The position numbers and the translations under genes were made by a program. From assembly GCF_001591165.1 (NCBI RefSeq), contig NZ_BCUG01000030.1, forward strand, positions 1 through 64,000: a stretch of 64,000 nucleotides of DNA, read 5' to 3'. The notes below the pieces were generated by a model. It was not told the origin of the DNA. It did not search any database and saw only the letters and a list, made by a program, of their open reading frames with translations. Source of the stretch: Thauera butanivorans NBRC 103042 (GTDB taxonomy: Bacteria > Pseudomonadota > Gammaproteobacteria > Burkholderiales > Rhodocyclaceae). Shown here in pieces: positions 47,376 to 57,576 of the stretch. Each line of letters opens with the position of its first letter. The first letter of the stretch is position 1.

Positions 47376-47678
47376 TTATGCGCCTCCTTCCTTCTTGTTG
47401 CCACCCTTGAACATCGCCAGCATGCGCTCGGTGACGACGTAGCCGCCGGCCGCGTTGGCGGCGCCGAGGAACACGGCAACGAAGCCGATCACCAGTTGCA
47501 CCGGTTCTTCCGGGTCGGCGTGGCCGAGCACGACCATCGCACCGACCAGCACGACGCCGTGCACGAAGTTGGAGCCCGACATCAGCGGTGTATGCAGGAT
47601 CACCGGCACGCGCGAGATCACCTCGTAACCGGTGAATGCGGCCAGCATGAAAATGTACAGTGCTGCGTATCCTTCCAT
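47376..47678 (-). CDS. pntAB: NAD(P) transhydrogenase membrane alpha-2 subunit
   Basis: This 100-residue protein has three membrane helices and the VISRVPVILHTPLMSGSNFVHGVVLVG motif of transhydrogenase domain II from the alpha side. It is encoded separately from the NAD-binding part, as in Rhodospirillum-type enzymes. It lies one base from pntB and 10 bases from pntAA. Confidence 0.95.
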   Translation of the reverse strand: MEGYAALYIFMLAAFTGYEVISRVPVILHTPLMSGSNFVHGVVLVGAMVVLGHADPEEPVQLVIGFVAVFLGAANAAGGYVVTERMLAMFKGGNKKEGGA

Positions 47679-47688
47679 CGTGGTCTCC

Positions 47689-48813
47689 TTACAGCCCCAG
47701 GATCTGCTTCACCCCGGCGTGGCGCACTTCGCCCGCATGGGTCAGGCAGGTGCCGGCCACCACCTCGTCTTCCCAGTCCAGCGTCAGCGCGCCGTCCTCG
47801 ATGAAGGGCGAAATGAAGTTGAACAGGTTCTTGGCGTACATCTCCGACGCATGCACCGGCATGCGGCTGGGGATGTTGACCGGGCCGATGACGAGCACGT
47901 CGCCGACCCAGGTCTTCTCGCCCGCCACCGTGCCTTCGACGTTGCCGCCGGTCTCGGCCGCCATGTCCACGACCACCGCGCCCGGCTTCATCCTCGCGAC
48001 CATGTCGGCGGTGATGATGCGCGGCGCGCGCTTGCCGGGGATGGCCGCAGTGGTGATCAGCGCGTCGCACTGCGCCACCGCCTTGGCCAGGCGCTCGGCC
48101 TGCCGGGCCTTTTCCTCGTCGGTCAGTTCGCGCGCATAGCCGCCCGTGCCCGCCGCCGACACGCCGGTGTCGACGAATTTGGCGCCGAGCGATTCGATCT
48201 GCTCGCGCGTTTCGGGACGCACGTCGTAGGCCTCGACCATGGCGCCGATGCGGCGCGCGGTGGCGATGGCCTGCAGGCCGGCAACGCCCGCGCCGATCAC
48301 CAGCACCTTGGCCGGACGGATCGTGCCCGCGGCATAGGTCATCATCGGGAAGAACTTCGGACTGTGGTCGGCCGCGATCAGCGCACATTCGTAGCCCGCC
48401 ACCGCGCCCTGCGAGGACAGCACGTCCATGCTCTGCGCACGCGAGATGCGCGGCAGCAGTTCGAGCGCGAACGCGGTGATCTGCTTCTCCTGGAGCTGGC
48501 GCACGCGCTCGGCGCTGGACCACGGCTGCAGCAGGCCCAGCAGCACGCTGCCCGGCTTGATCGCCGCGATCGTCTCTTCGCTCGGCGGCTGAACGCAGAA
48601 CACCACGTCGGCCTGCCCGCAGACTTCGGCCGCAGTGTCGGCGAAGCTCACGTCGGAGAAGACTTCATCGGGGAAATGCGCAGGCACCCCCGCCCCTTTC
48701 TGCAACACTACCTGGGCGCCCTGGCTCAGGTATCTCTTGACCACGTCCGGCACGACAGACAAGCGTCGTTCGCCCGCAGCGGTCTCCGCTAGCACTCCGA
48801 TCGTCAGAGGCAT
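47689..48813 (-). CDS. pntAA: NAD(P) transhydrogenase subunit alpha-1 (NAD-binding)
   Basis: This 374-residue soluble subunit has domain I of transhydrogenase. It carries ERRLSVVPDVVKRYL at the N-terminus, the NAD motif VLVIGAGVAGLQAIATARRIGAMVEAYDVRPETREQ, and KRAPRIITADMVARMKPGAVVVDMAAETGGNVE. With pntAB and pntB it forms the proton-translocating enzyme supplying NADPH. The start at 48813 (MPLTIGVL) follows a GGGAGG-like site. Confidence 0.95.
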   Translation of the reverse strand: MPLTIGVLAETAAGERRLSVVPDVVKRYLSQGAQVVLQKGAGVPAHFPDEVFSDVSFADTAAEVCGQADVVFCVQPPSEETIAAIKPGSVLLGLLQPWSSAERVRQLQEKQITAFALELLPRISRAQSMDVLSSQGAVAGYECALIAADHSPKFFPMMTYAAGTIRPAKVLVIGAGVAGLQAIATARRIGAMVEAYDVRPETREQIESLGAKFVDTGVSAAGTGGYARELTDEEKARQAERLAKAVAQCDALITTAAIPGKRAPRIITADMVARMKPGAVVVDMAAETGGNVEGTVAGEKTWVGDVLVIGPVNIPSRMPVHASEMYAKNLFNFISPFIEDGALTLDWEDEVVAGTCLTHAGEVRHAGVKQILGL

Positions 48814-49001
48814 AGGCCGATCCTCCCTGTTGTTTGACCACATTGCACATTCCGCCGGGCTCACCCGTCGTTATCCTTGTCCTGCAACCTTTCGTTGCAA
48901 CACCGGCGAACCCCGGACATTAGACGGATTTGCTGCACCACAGCAACAAGGGTGAACCCGAAGTCGGCGGGAAATGCAGCGCGGAATTCATCCGCATGCT
49001 T

Positions 49002-49799
49002 TCACCGCGAAGCGTCTGCGGCAGGCGGAACGAGTTTGACGATGGCCAGGGAGATGTTGTCGCCCGCGCCGCCGGCACGCTCCCGCGCCAGCTGGATCAG
49101 GCGTTCGGCAGCGTGCCGGGGCGGATGCGCCTGGATGGTCGAAGCCATTTCGAAATCGGTGAAGTAGGACCACAGCCCATCCGAGCACAGCAGGAAGCTG
49201 TCTCCGGCATCGGGCGATTCCGCCACGCCATATTCGATATGCGGCTCGCGTTCGCTGCCCAGGCAGGACAGCAGCACGTTGCGTTGCGGATGCCTGAGCG
49301 CGCCCGCCTCGTCGAGCCGCCCCTTGCGCATCAGCTCGGCAACCAGCGAATGGTCGCGGCTGCGCGCCGCCGTGTCGGTACCGCGGAACCAGTAAAGCCT
49401 CGAATCGCCACAATGCGCCCAGTAGGCCTTGCCCTGCTGCAGCAGGAATGCGACGGCGGTGCTGTGCGGGTCCTTTTCGCTGGTGAAGCGGGTGAGCTTG
49501 ATGACGGTATGCGCTTCGTCGATCACGCTCGCCAGCAGGTCCCGCGGCGTCTCGTGCAGCGGCGCGTAGGTTTCGAGGTTCTGCCGGGCGCGCATGATCA
49601 CCTGTTCGGCGGCCACCGCGCCTCCGCTGTGCCCGCCCATGCCGTCGGCCAGCACCGCCAACATGATGCCCGGCCGCTTCGGATGCGCGAAAAGGCCGAC
49701 GCGATCCTGCTGTTCCAGGCGGTCGCCGATATGCATGGCGACACAGGTTTCGGCGGAGAAGGGCATTGCGGGCATGCTTGCTGAAGAGACGCTGATCAT
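49002..49799 (-). CDS. PP2C-family serine/threonine phosphatase
   Basis: This protein of up to 265 residues has PP2C metal-binding motifs: GDRLEQQDRV, AVLADGMGGHSGG, AHCGDSRLYWFRG, LLCSDGLWSYFTD and GAGDNISLAIVKL. Such stand-alone PP2C proteins reverse Hanks-type kinase phosphorylation or act in stress and secretion signalling. No kinase gene is adjacent. The start is uncertain; 49799 is used, with 49775 (MPAMPFS) as the alternative. Confidence 0.87.
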   Translation of the reverse strand: MISVSSASMPAMPFSAETCVAMHIGDRLEQQDRVGLFAHPKRPGIMLAVLADGMGGHSGGAVAAEQVIMRARQNLETYAPLHETPRDLLASVIDEAHTVIKLTRFTSEKDPHSTAVAFLLQQGKAYWAHCGDSRLYWFRGTDTAARSRDHSLVAELMRKGRLDEAGALRHPQRNVLLSCLGSEREPHIEYGVAESPDAGDSFLLCSDGLWSYFTDFEMASTIQAHPPRHAAERLIQLARERAGGAGDNISLAIVKLVPPAADASR

Positions 49800-49904
49800 A
49801 GCAACCGCTTTATCACCGCCGCGCGGCACTTCTGCCGGAAACGGCCATTGCCGGCGCATGCTGCGTGACAAAGATCACGCTGGCACGTACGGCGCTGATT
49901 GGCA

Positions 49905-49933
49905 TTGACTTTTCCCGCCCGAAAAGCCAGAAT
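49905..49933 (+). promoter_or_regulatory. Sigma-70-type promoter of rplU-rpmA
   Basis: TTGACT and CAGAAT are separated by 17 bases, close to the sigma-70 consensus. The rplU start codon is 39 bases downstream. Confidence 0.6.
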
Positions 49934-49971
49934 GCGCGATTCTTTGCAAACCCATCAACTGGAGCAGCACC

Positions 49972-50283
49972 ATGTACGCGGTGATAAAAACCGGTGGCAA
50001 GCAGTATCGCGTTGCCGCTGGCGAAAAGATCAAGGTAGAACAGATACCGGCCGACGTGGGTTCCGAAATCACCCTCGACCAGGTTTTCATGGTCGGCGAA
50101 GGCGAGTCCGTGAAGATCGGCACGCCGGTGGTGGCCGGGGCTTCCGTCAAGGCGACCGTGGTTTCGCACGGCCGTCACGACAAGATCAAGATTTTCAAGA
50201 TGCGCCGTCGCAAGCACTACCAGAAGCATCAGGGGCATCGTCAGAACTACACCGAGCTTCGCATCGAAGCGATCTCGGCCTAA
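49972..50283 (+). CDS. rplU: 50S ribosomal protein L21
   Basis: This 103-residue protein begins [24 protein letters not shown] and ends with [20 protein letters not shown], the full L21 sequence pattern. It heads the conserved rplU-rpmA-obgE order. Confidence 0.98.
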   Translation: MYAVIKTGGKQYRVAAGEKIKVEQIPADVGSEITLDQVFMVGEGESVKIGTPVVAGASVKATVVSHGRHDKIKIFKMRRRKHYQKHQGHRQNYTELRIEAISA

Positions 50284-50303
50284 GGCGCAGGAGGTAATCC
50301 GAC

Positions 50304-50567
50304 ATGGCACACAAAAAAGCTGGCGGCAGTTCGCGTAACGGTCGCGACTCGGAATCGAAACGCCTCGGCGTGAAGCGCTACGGTGGCCAGTTCGTGCTCG
50401 CCGGCAACATCATCGTTCGCCAGCGCGGCACCGAATACCACCCGGGCGACAACGTCGGCATCGGCAAGGACCACACCCTGTTCGCGCTGAAGAACGGCAC
50501 CGTCCAGTTCGCGGTCAAGGGTCCGTCCAAGCGCCGCACCGTGATCATCGTGCCCGAAGCGGCCTGA
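50304..50567 (+). CDS. rpmA: 50S ribosomal protein L27
   Basis: This 87-residue protein has the L27 pattern [28 protein letters not shown] and [23 protein letters not shown]. It lies 20 bases after rplU with an AGGAGG site between. Confidence 0.98.
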   Translation: MAHKKAGGSSRNGRDSESKRLGVKRYGGQFVLAGNIIVRQRGTEYHPGDNVGIGKDHTLFALKNGTVQFAVKGPSKRRTVIIVPEAA

Positions 50568-50596
50568 TCGACGGCAGCACGCGCCTTGCAGCATCG

Positions 50597-50631
50597 AAGC
50601 CCTATCCTTGCGGTAGGGCTTTTTCATTTTT
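50597..50631 (+). terminator. Rho-independent terminator after rpmA
   Basis: AAGCCCTA and TAGGGCTT form a stem around a nine-base loop, followed by TTTCATTTTT. It separates rplU-rpmA from obgE, and may be leaky because obgE starts 20 bases later. Confidence 0.8.
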
Positions 50632-50644
50632 GGATCAAGGTTGA

Positions 50645-51826
<1,182 letters not shown>

Positions 51827-51894
51827 CCGCATTCCACCCATCCCATCATTCTGCCGATCTTTCCCGCCGACCTTTTTCCTTCCGCCGCGACACC

Positions 51895-53010
51895 ATGAGA
51901 ACCAAGATCCGCAACGCCCGCCGCCTGGTGGTGAAGGTCGGCAGCGCCCTCGTCACCAACAATGGCGCCGGTCTCGACAAGACCGCACTCGACGACTGGG
52001 CGCGGCAGATCGCCGCGTTGCGTGCCCAGGGGCGCGAAATCCTGCTCGTCTCCTCCGGCTCCATCGCCGCCGGCATCCAGCGGCTGGGCTGGAACAAGCG
52101 GCCGCACGAAATCAGCAAGCTCCAGGCCGCCGCAGCCGTCGGCCAGATGGGGCTGGTCGAAGCCTACGAAGAAGCCTTCTCGCGCCACGGCCTGCAGACG
52201 GCGCAGATCCTGCTGACGCACGAAGACCTCACCGACCGCACCCGCTATCTCAACGCCCGCAGCACGCTGACCACGCTGCTCGAGCTCGGCGTCGTGCCGA
52301 TCATCAACGAGAACGACACCGTCGTCACCGACGAGATCAAGTTCGGCGACAACGACACCCTCGGAGCCCTGGTCGCCAACCTGATCGAAGCCGACGCGCT
52401 GATCATCCTGACCGACCAGCAAGGCCTGTACACTGCCGACCCGCGCCGCGACCCCGACGCCACGCTGATCTCGGAAGGGCGCGCCGAAGACCGCCAGTAC
52501 GAAGCCATGGCCGGCGGCGCCGGCAGCGGCATCAGCAAGGGCGGCATGATCACCAAGATCCGTGCCGCCCAGCGCGCCGCCCGCAGCGGCGCCCACACCT
52601 GCATCGCCAGCGGACGCGAGCACGACCCGCTGCTGCGCCTGGGCGCGGGCGAAGCCGTCGGCACCCTGCTCTACGCCAGCAGCACCCCGCTGCAGGCCCG
52701 CAAGCAATGGCTGGCCGACCATCTGCAGCTGGCCGGCGACCTGATCATCGACGACGGTGCCATCGCCGCGCTCCGGAGTGGCCGCAGCCTGCTTCCGGTA
52801 GGCGTCATCGCGGTACGCGGCGATTTCGTCCGCGGCGCCGCCGTGGCCTGCCGCAGCGCTGCCGGCGAGGAGATCGCGCGCGGCCTGGTGAACTACAGCG
52901 CCGCCGAATGCCGCAGGATCGCCCGCAAGCCGAGCGCCGAAATCGAAACGCTGCTGGGCTACGTCGACGAACCCGAGCTGATCCACCGGGATAACATGGT
53001 CGGCCGCTGA
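51895..53010 (+). CDS. proB: Glutamate 5-kinase
   Basis: This 371-residue protein catalyses the first step of proline synthesis. It has the amino-acid kinase domain ([41 protein letters not shown] [28 protein letters not shown]) and a C-terminal PUA domain ([17 protein letters not shown]). It follows obgE by 68 bases, the usual order in betaproteobacteria. Confidence 0.97.
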   Translation: MRTKIRNARRLVVKVGSALVTNNGAGLDKTALDDWARQIAALRAQGREILLVSSGSIAAGIQRLGWNKRPHEISKLQAAAAVGQMGLVEAYEEAFSRHGLQTAQILLTHEDLTDRTRYLNARSTLTTLLELGVVPIINENDTVVTDEIKFGDNDTLGALVANLIEADALIILTDQQGLYTADPRRDPDATLISEGRAEDRQYEAMAGGAGSGISKGGMITKIRAAQRAARSGAHTCIASGREHDPLLRLGAGEAVGTLLYASSTPLQARKQWLADHLQLAGDLIIDDGAIAALRSGRSLLPVGVIAVRGDFVRGAAVACRSAAGEEIARGLVNYSAAECRRIARKPSAEIETLLGYVDEPELIHRDNMVGR

Positions 53011-53033
53011 AAGCGCCGCGCACGGCTCATCGG

Positions 53034-53060
53034 GCCCGGCGAACCCGCCGGGCTCACTTT
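53034..53060 (+). terminator. Probable terminator after proB
   Basis: GCCCGGCG and CGCCGGGC form a perfect 8-bp stem with a four-base loop, followed by TCACTTTCG. The T-run is weak. Confidence 0.5.
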
Positions 53061-53195
53061 CGTACGGGATATACCCCCTGAATAGCGCATCGTCGGCTAA
53101 TATTCCCTTTGGCTCGGGAAGCGCATCGGCATGCCCTGGCCGGATATCGCGCAAACGCTCCGGCGTGCGCGTGGACAAGCGCCAGCGAGAGGGCA

Positions 53196-55073
53196 ATGCA
53201 GAGGACGTCGACCAACTTCGAAGCCCAGGTTTCGAACCCTGGAACCACGCAACACCATCGCCAGCCGGACGGAGCGATCAGTGCCCCCGATGGTGCCCGC
53301 ACCCAGCTTCGGCAAGTCCAGACACTGCCGGCCCTGCTCGACGCACGGGCAGGATCGAACCCGTCCGCCATCGGCTACGTCCATCGCACCGGCAGCGCAT
53401 CCACGACATTCACCTGGGCAGACATCCAGGCAAGAGTGCACGCCCTGCAGGGCGGCTTTCTGCATCTGGGCATCGGGCGAGGCGACCGCGTCGCCGTCAT
53501 GCTGCCGACCACCCCGGAATGGGAGCTCGTCCATCTGGCAATACTGGGACTCGGTGCGGCCATCATCGGGCTCGACGCTCACGACACTTCACGCAACCTC
53601 GAACACATCCTGGCGATCGCCCGGCCCCGCATCGTCATCGCCGCCGATGCGGCCCAGCTCGACAGGCTCGACGCACTCTACCCGGGCTTCTCCATACGGG
53701 TCATCGCAGCACCGGATGCCCCTCCGGGCACGCATGCGCTCGGTCCGCTCCATGCATCGCTCCCCGCACCGGCACCCGCCCCCCCGCTGCCGACGGATAT
53801 CGCAACCGTCATCTTCACCTCGGGCAGCACCGGCGAACCCAAGGGCATCGCCTATACCCATGCCCAGATCCTGCTGGCCTGCCGCGTCACCTGCGACGGT
53901 TTCCCGTCGATAGGCGTCGGCGATCGCATGGTCTGCTGGCTCCCGCCGTCGAGCATGTTCCAGCGCGTTCTCAACCTGTGCGCCATCCTTTTCGGCGCCG
54001 AGACGCATTTCGTCGAGCGGCCCGAACAGATCGTGCAACGGCTGCCGGAAATACAGCCCAGCCTCTTCGTAGCGGTGCCGAGGTTCTTCGAGAAACTCCA
54101 TGCCGGCATGCTCGACCGCATCGACGCACAGCCCGCTCCCATCCGGGTAGGGCTGCGCGCCGCCTGGTCCATCGAAGAACGGATCGCCAAGGCCCATAGC
54201 CTCGGTACCGAAACGCCGCTGCACCTCCGCCTGCTCCATCCGTTCACCAAGCGAGCCCTGACCCCCTTGAGACGCGTGATGGGCAGCAAACTGCGCTTCC
54301 TGGTCAGCGGCTCGGCGCCCCTCCCCATCTGGCTGATCGAACGCTTCGGCGCACTCGGCTGGCCGATTCTCGAAGCCTACGGCGTCAGCGAGAACATCGT
54401 TCCCATTGCCTTCAACACGCTCGAAGCCTCGCGGCCAGGCAGCGTCGGCCGCCCCCACCCCTCGAACGAGGTGCGCATCGCCGAAGACGGCGAACTGCTC
54501 GTGCGCGGCCCCGGCGTCTGCAGCCGATACGAACCCTGCACGCAGGCAGTGTCGCTCAAGATGAGCAAGGATGGCTTCCTCCATACCGGAGACTATGCCC
54601 GCCTGGACGAAGACGGCTACCTCTGGCTGCTCGGCCGCAAGAGCGAAATCTTCAAGACATCGACCGGACGCCGCGTCACACCTCATCCGGTCGAGGCGGA
54701 GATCAAGCGCCTGGAGTACGTCGAGCATGCCATCGTCACCGGCGAGGGCCACCCCTTTCCGGTCGTCATCGTCACCCTCGCACAGGGGAAGCCAAACGGC
54801 GACGGGGCACCGTCTGCCCCACCCCCGGAGCAGATCGCCGGCAACATCCAGACCGCCTGTGCGCCGCTTCCCAGCCACCAGCGTCCGGCCGCCGTCATCG
54901 TCACATCGACACCGCTGAGCATCGAGAACGGCGAGCTCACGGCAAATCTCAAGCTGCGCCGAAAAGTCGTGGAATTGCGCTTCGCCGACAGCATCGAAGA
55001 AGCCTACCGCCGCATCGAAGCCACGCCGGACCACGGCCCCGGTTCCGCCCCCATCGTCGTCATCGCGCCATGA
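53196..55073 (+). CDS. AMP-dependent long-chain acyl-CoA synthetase/ligase
   Basis: This 625-residue protein is an ANL-superfamily adenylating enzyme. It has P-loop TVIFTSGSTGEPKGIAYTH, LPPSSMFQRVLNLCAIL, FLVSGSAPLPIWLIERFGALGWPILEAYGVSEN, HTGDYARLDEDGYLWLLGRKSEIFKTSTGRRV and the C-terminal catalytic-lysine region GELTANLKLRRK. The pattern is FadD15/long-chain type. Its stop overlaps the next gene, a fatty-acyl reductase-like SDR, so the pair may activate and then reduce a fatty acid. The start at 53196 follows GAGAGGG; TTG at 53109 is in frame. A weak sigma-54-like element (TTGGCTCGGGAAGCGCA) starts at 53109. Confidence 0.88.
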   Translation: MQRTSTNFEAQVSNPGTTQHHRQPDGAISAPDGARTQLRQVQTLPALLDARAGSNPSAIGYVHRTGSASTTFTWADIQARVHALQGGFLHLGIGRGDRVAVMLPTTPEWELVHLAILGLGAAIIGLDAHDTSRNLEHILAIARPRIVIAADAAQLDRLDALYPGFSIRVIAAPDAPPGTHALGPLHASLPAPAPAPPLPTDIATVIFTSGSTGEPKGIAYTHAQILLACRVTCDGFPSIGVGDRMVCWLPPSSMFQRVLNLCAILFGAETHFVERPEQIVQRLPEIQPSLFVAVPRFFEKLHAGMLDRIDAQPAPIRVGLRAAWSIEERIAKAHSLGTETPLHLRLLHPFTKRALTPLRRVMGSKLRFLVSGSAPLPIWLIERFGALGWPILEAYGVSENIVPIAFNTLEASRPGSVGRPHPSNEVRIAEDGELLVRGPGVCSRYEPCTQAVSLKMSKDGFLHTGDYARLDEDGYLWLLGRKSEIFKTSTGRRVTPHPVEAEIKRLEYVEHAIVTGEGHPFPVVIVTLAQGKPNGDGAPSAPPPEQIAGNIQTACAPLPSHQRPAAVIVTSTPLSIENGELTANLKLRRKVVELRFADSIEEAYRRIEATPDHGPGSAPIVVIAP

Positions 55074-56215
55074 ACACTTATTTCATCACCGGCGCATCCG
55101 GCGCCGTCGGCAGCACCATCGTGCCCATGCTGCTGCAGAACCGGGACACCCGCATCCGCATCCTGCTGCGCGCCGAATCGGACGAACATCTCGCCCAGCG
55201 GCTCGAGGCGCTCCACGACTTCTGGCAACTCCCGCCCGGCGACGAAACCCACCAGCGCGTGGAGGCACTGCGCGGCGACGCCACACTACCGAAGCTCGGT
55301 CTGGACGAAACCACCTATGCCCGCCTGTGCGACGACACCACCCACCTCGTCCATTCGGCCGCCAGCGTCAGGATGAACGACCCGCTGGACCACGCCCGAC
55401 ACTCGGCAGTCGGCTCCGCCCAAGCCATGCTCGAACTCGCACGCACCCTGGCCAGACGGAATACCCTGCAGAAGATGGAGTTCGTCAGCACGGTCGGCAT
55501 CGCCGGCAAACGGCCGGGCATCCTGCCCGAAACCTGGATCGACGAAGCCCGAGCCTTCCACAACACCTACGAACGATCCAAGGCCGAAGCCGAAACCCTG
55601 GTCCGCGCGGCCATCGAGAAAGAAGGATTGCCGATCACGGTCCATCGGCCCAGCATGGTGATCGGCGACTCACGCGACGGCCGCATCATCCACTTCCAGA
55701 TCTTCTACTACATCTGCGAAATCCTGTCGGGACGCAAGACATCCGGCCTGCTGCCGGATTTCGGCGACGCAAGGCTCGACATCATTCCGGTCGATCATGT
55801 CGCGGCGGCCATCGTGGCATCGAGCCGGGGGCAGTCGCCCCGGGGACACATCCTGAACCTGTGCTCAGGCCCCGAACGCTCCCCGCGCATTGCAGCGCTG
55901 GTCATGCTCGTGCGCCAGATCCTGCAGGAGCGCGGCCAGGAACTCCCACGCGGCAGGAGCATTCCGCGTGCATGGTTTGCCGCCCTGCCCCGCCTGCTGC
56001 GCCCGTTTCTCCCCGCACCGCAAAAACGCCTGCTGGCGACCTTTCCGATGTACATGGACTACCTCTCGGACCATCAGGCATTCGGCAACGACGTCTATAT
56101 GAGCTGGCTCAAGGCACGCAACGCACCTCTGCCCGAAAGAGCGGATGAGTACGCCCGGCGTGCACTCGACTACTATCTGGGCAGGATTGCAGCATCCAGC
56201 AGTCGCAAGCCGTAG
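55070..56215 (+). CDS. NAD(P)-dependent fatty-acyl/thioester reductase-like SDR
   Basis: This 381-residue extended SDR protein has the nucleotide motif FITGASGAVGSTIVPMLL, the FVSTVGIAGKRPG strand and the catalytic YERSKAEAE (YxxxK). The LVHSAASVRM and VHRPSMVIGDSRDG segments are typical of the NAD_binding_4 (male sterility/thioester reductase) group. These enzymes release acyl thioesters as aldehydes or alcohols. It overlaps the acyl-CoA ligase gene by ATGA, suggesting a two-enzyme fatty-acid reduction unit. The exact product is inferred. Confidence 0.82.
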   Translation: MNTYFITGASGAVGSTIVPMLLQNRDTRIRILLRAESDEHLAQRLEALHDFWQLPPGDETHQRVEALRGDATLPKLGLDETTYARLCDDTTHLVHSAASVRMNDPLDHARHSAVGSAQAMLELARTLARRNTLQKMEFVSTVGIAGKRPGILPETWIDEARAFHNTYERSKAEAETLVRAAIEKEGLPITVHRPSMVIGDSRDGRIIHFQIFYYICEILSGRKTSGLLPDFGDARLDIIPVDHVAAAIVASSRGQSPRGHILNLCSGPERSPRIAALVMLVRQILQERGQELPRGRSIPRAWFAALPRLLRPFLPAPQKRLLATFPMYMDYLSDHQAFGNDVYMSWLKARNAPLPERADEYARRALDYYLGRIAASSSRKP

Positions 56216-56456
56216 GGTCGTTACGGTCCTCCGTCCGGCACGCTGGATGGACATCGATGATGACCGCGGCGAGCAGCCGGCGGCAGCGAAACCCATGTGC
56301 CGGATCCCGGAAGCGCTGGCGCCGATGGTCGAGCCACGGCTTCGCGCATGATCCGGGCCAGATGATCCAGATTGAGATGGCGCGACCGGCAACTGGCCTC
56401 CCAGGGGAAAACTGCTATTCTTACGAAACCCTGATCGATTTATTGAAGGTACGACC

Positions 56457-56871
56457 ATGACTGCCGTCGCTACCGCCCCCCTGTCCAGCAAGTTCCAGAT
56501 TTCCATCCCCAAGGCCGTGCGCGAAGAACAGCACTGGCAAGCCGGGCAGGAATTCGTCTTCATCCCCAAGGGCAAGGGAGTGCTGGTCATACCCGTGCCT
56601 GAACTGGACCAGTTGGCCGGCATTGCCAAGGGTGCGCGAACTCGGCGAGGAACAGGCCGATCAGGTGGTCGCCTACGCACAAAAATGCGTCGTCGTGCAG
56701 ATGGACACCACGATCGCGCTGCTTGCAGCAGACCTGCACCGCGAGCACAAGCTGGCTACCGCCGACGCCATCGTTTATGCGACGGCGCGGCACCAAGGAG
56801 GCGAGCTACTCACCTGCGATGCACACTTCCAAGGGCTGCCGGACGTGGCGCTGTTTGCCAAGAGCGCCTGA
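56457..56871 (+). pseudogene. Decayed VapBC-type toxin-antitoxin pair (internal deletion)
   Basis: The first 60 codons encode an AbrB/VapB antitoxin DNA-binding domain (SSKFQISIPKAVREEQHWQAGQEFVFIPKGKGVLVIPV). Near 56633 the frame runs into the C-terminal half of a PIN-domain toxin, in another frame. It reads RELGEEQADQVVAYAQK, LATADAIVYATARHQGG and LLTCDAHFQGLPDV to 56871. The antitoxin end and the toxin N-terminus with its first catalytic Asp are missing. One internal deletion explains both losses. The antitoxin frame now continues to 56921 as nonsense, so neither product is likely functional. Confidence 0.82.
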
Positions 56872-56939
56872 TCGACATGCATGATCCGCACGATTCACCA
56901 GGCGGTTCGGCAGGCCGATGAAACGCGGTACAAGCGTCG

Positions 56940-57190
56940 TTACAGCGCGGCTACGAACTCCACAAGCACAACCTGCTCGTGGCAGCGAATGTGCTGAATC
57001 GCCGCTTTGCGCCCGACGCTCCCGGCCGCGAGTGGGCAGGCGACATCACCTGCACCGCCACCGCCGAGGACTGGCCCGTATCTGACAGTCGCGATCGATC
57101 TGTTCAACCGGGAGGTGATCGGCTGGCCGATCAAGCCGCGGATGACAGCCGACTTGGTATTCGAGCAGATATTGCACATGAGTTATGGGC
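56940..57190 (+). pseudogene. IS3-family transposase (orfB) fragment, frameshifted
   Basis: The fragment reads RGYELHKHNLLVAANVLNRRFAPDAPGREWAGDIT, then, after a shift at a CCC run near 57073-57076, YLTVAIDLFNREVIGWPIKPRMTADLV. This is the start of the IS3 orfB DDE integrase core, with the first catalytic Asp in GDIT. The rest of the gene and both ends of the element are missing. The piece follows the broken toxin-antitoxin pair, so the stretch 56.4-57.2 kb is mobile-element debris. From 57220 to 57511 I see nothing. Confidence 0.85.
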
Positions 57191-57511
57191 GAGTCAGGCG
57201 TAAGGCTCCATTCCATTGATCCAGGTCGTCTCGATCATCGAGTACTACCAGCACGCCGCTCTGCGTGACGCTGAGCGGTCATGCCCAGCGACCGATGACG
57301 AACGCTTTACCGGGCTTTGGTCCCGGGTGCGCTTATGTTTAACCAGGTTACGCTTACTGATCGGGCGCTTGCGGCCGACGGAAGCGACAGGCTCCCAGCA
57401 TGGTCGTCACTGTCGGTTTTCTTTACACCTTACCTCCAGAACGCTTGCCCGCCCTGCAAAAAACGTAAAAAAACAGTTAATTATCATTATGTTAAAAAAC
57501 AAACCCGGATC

Positions 57512-57527
57512 TGGCACTCTTCATGCT
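57512..57527 (+). promoter_or_regulatory. Sigma-54-type promoter of the PEP-CTERM gene
   Basis: TGGCAC-TCTTC-ATGCT retains the complete -24 box and the GG-N10-GC core, with one mismatch in the -12 box. It ends 49 bases before the PEP-CTERM start codon. Sigma-54 with the PrsK/PrsR system is known to drive PEP-CTERM genes in related bacteria. Confidence 0.65.
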
Positions 57528-57576
57528 TGTGCCAAGCAAGGCAACTTTTCCGGCCTTCTTCTCAAAGGAGTAGAAA

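Noticed and set aside
49881..49896. TGGCAC-N5-GCGC resembling a sigma-54 site before rplU
   Set aside because: The -12 half is poor, and a good sigma-70 promoter (TTGACT-17-CAGAAT) lies just downstream.
56216..56456. Possible transposase remains upstream of the broken antitoxin
   Set aside because: Short frames show no similarity that I can recognise.
57216..57511. Open frames between the IS3 fragment and the PEP-CTERM promoter
   Set aside because: No recognisable domain, ribosome-binding site or repeat; probably non-coding.
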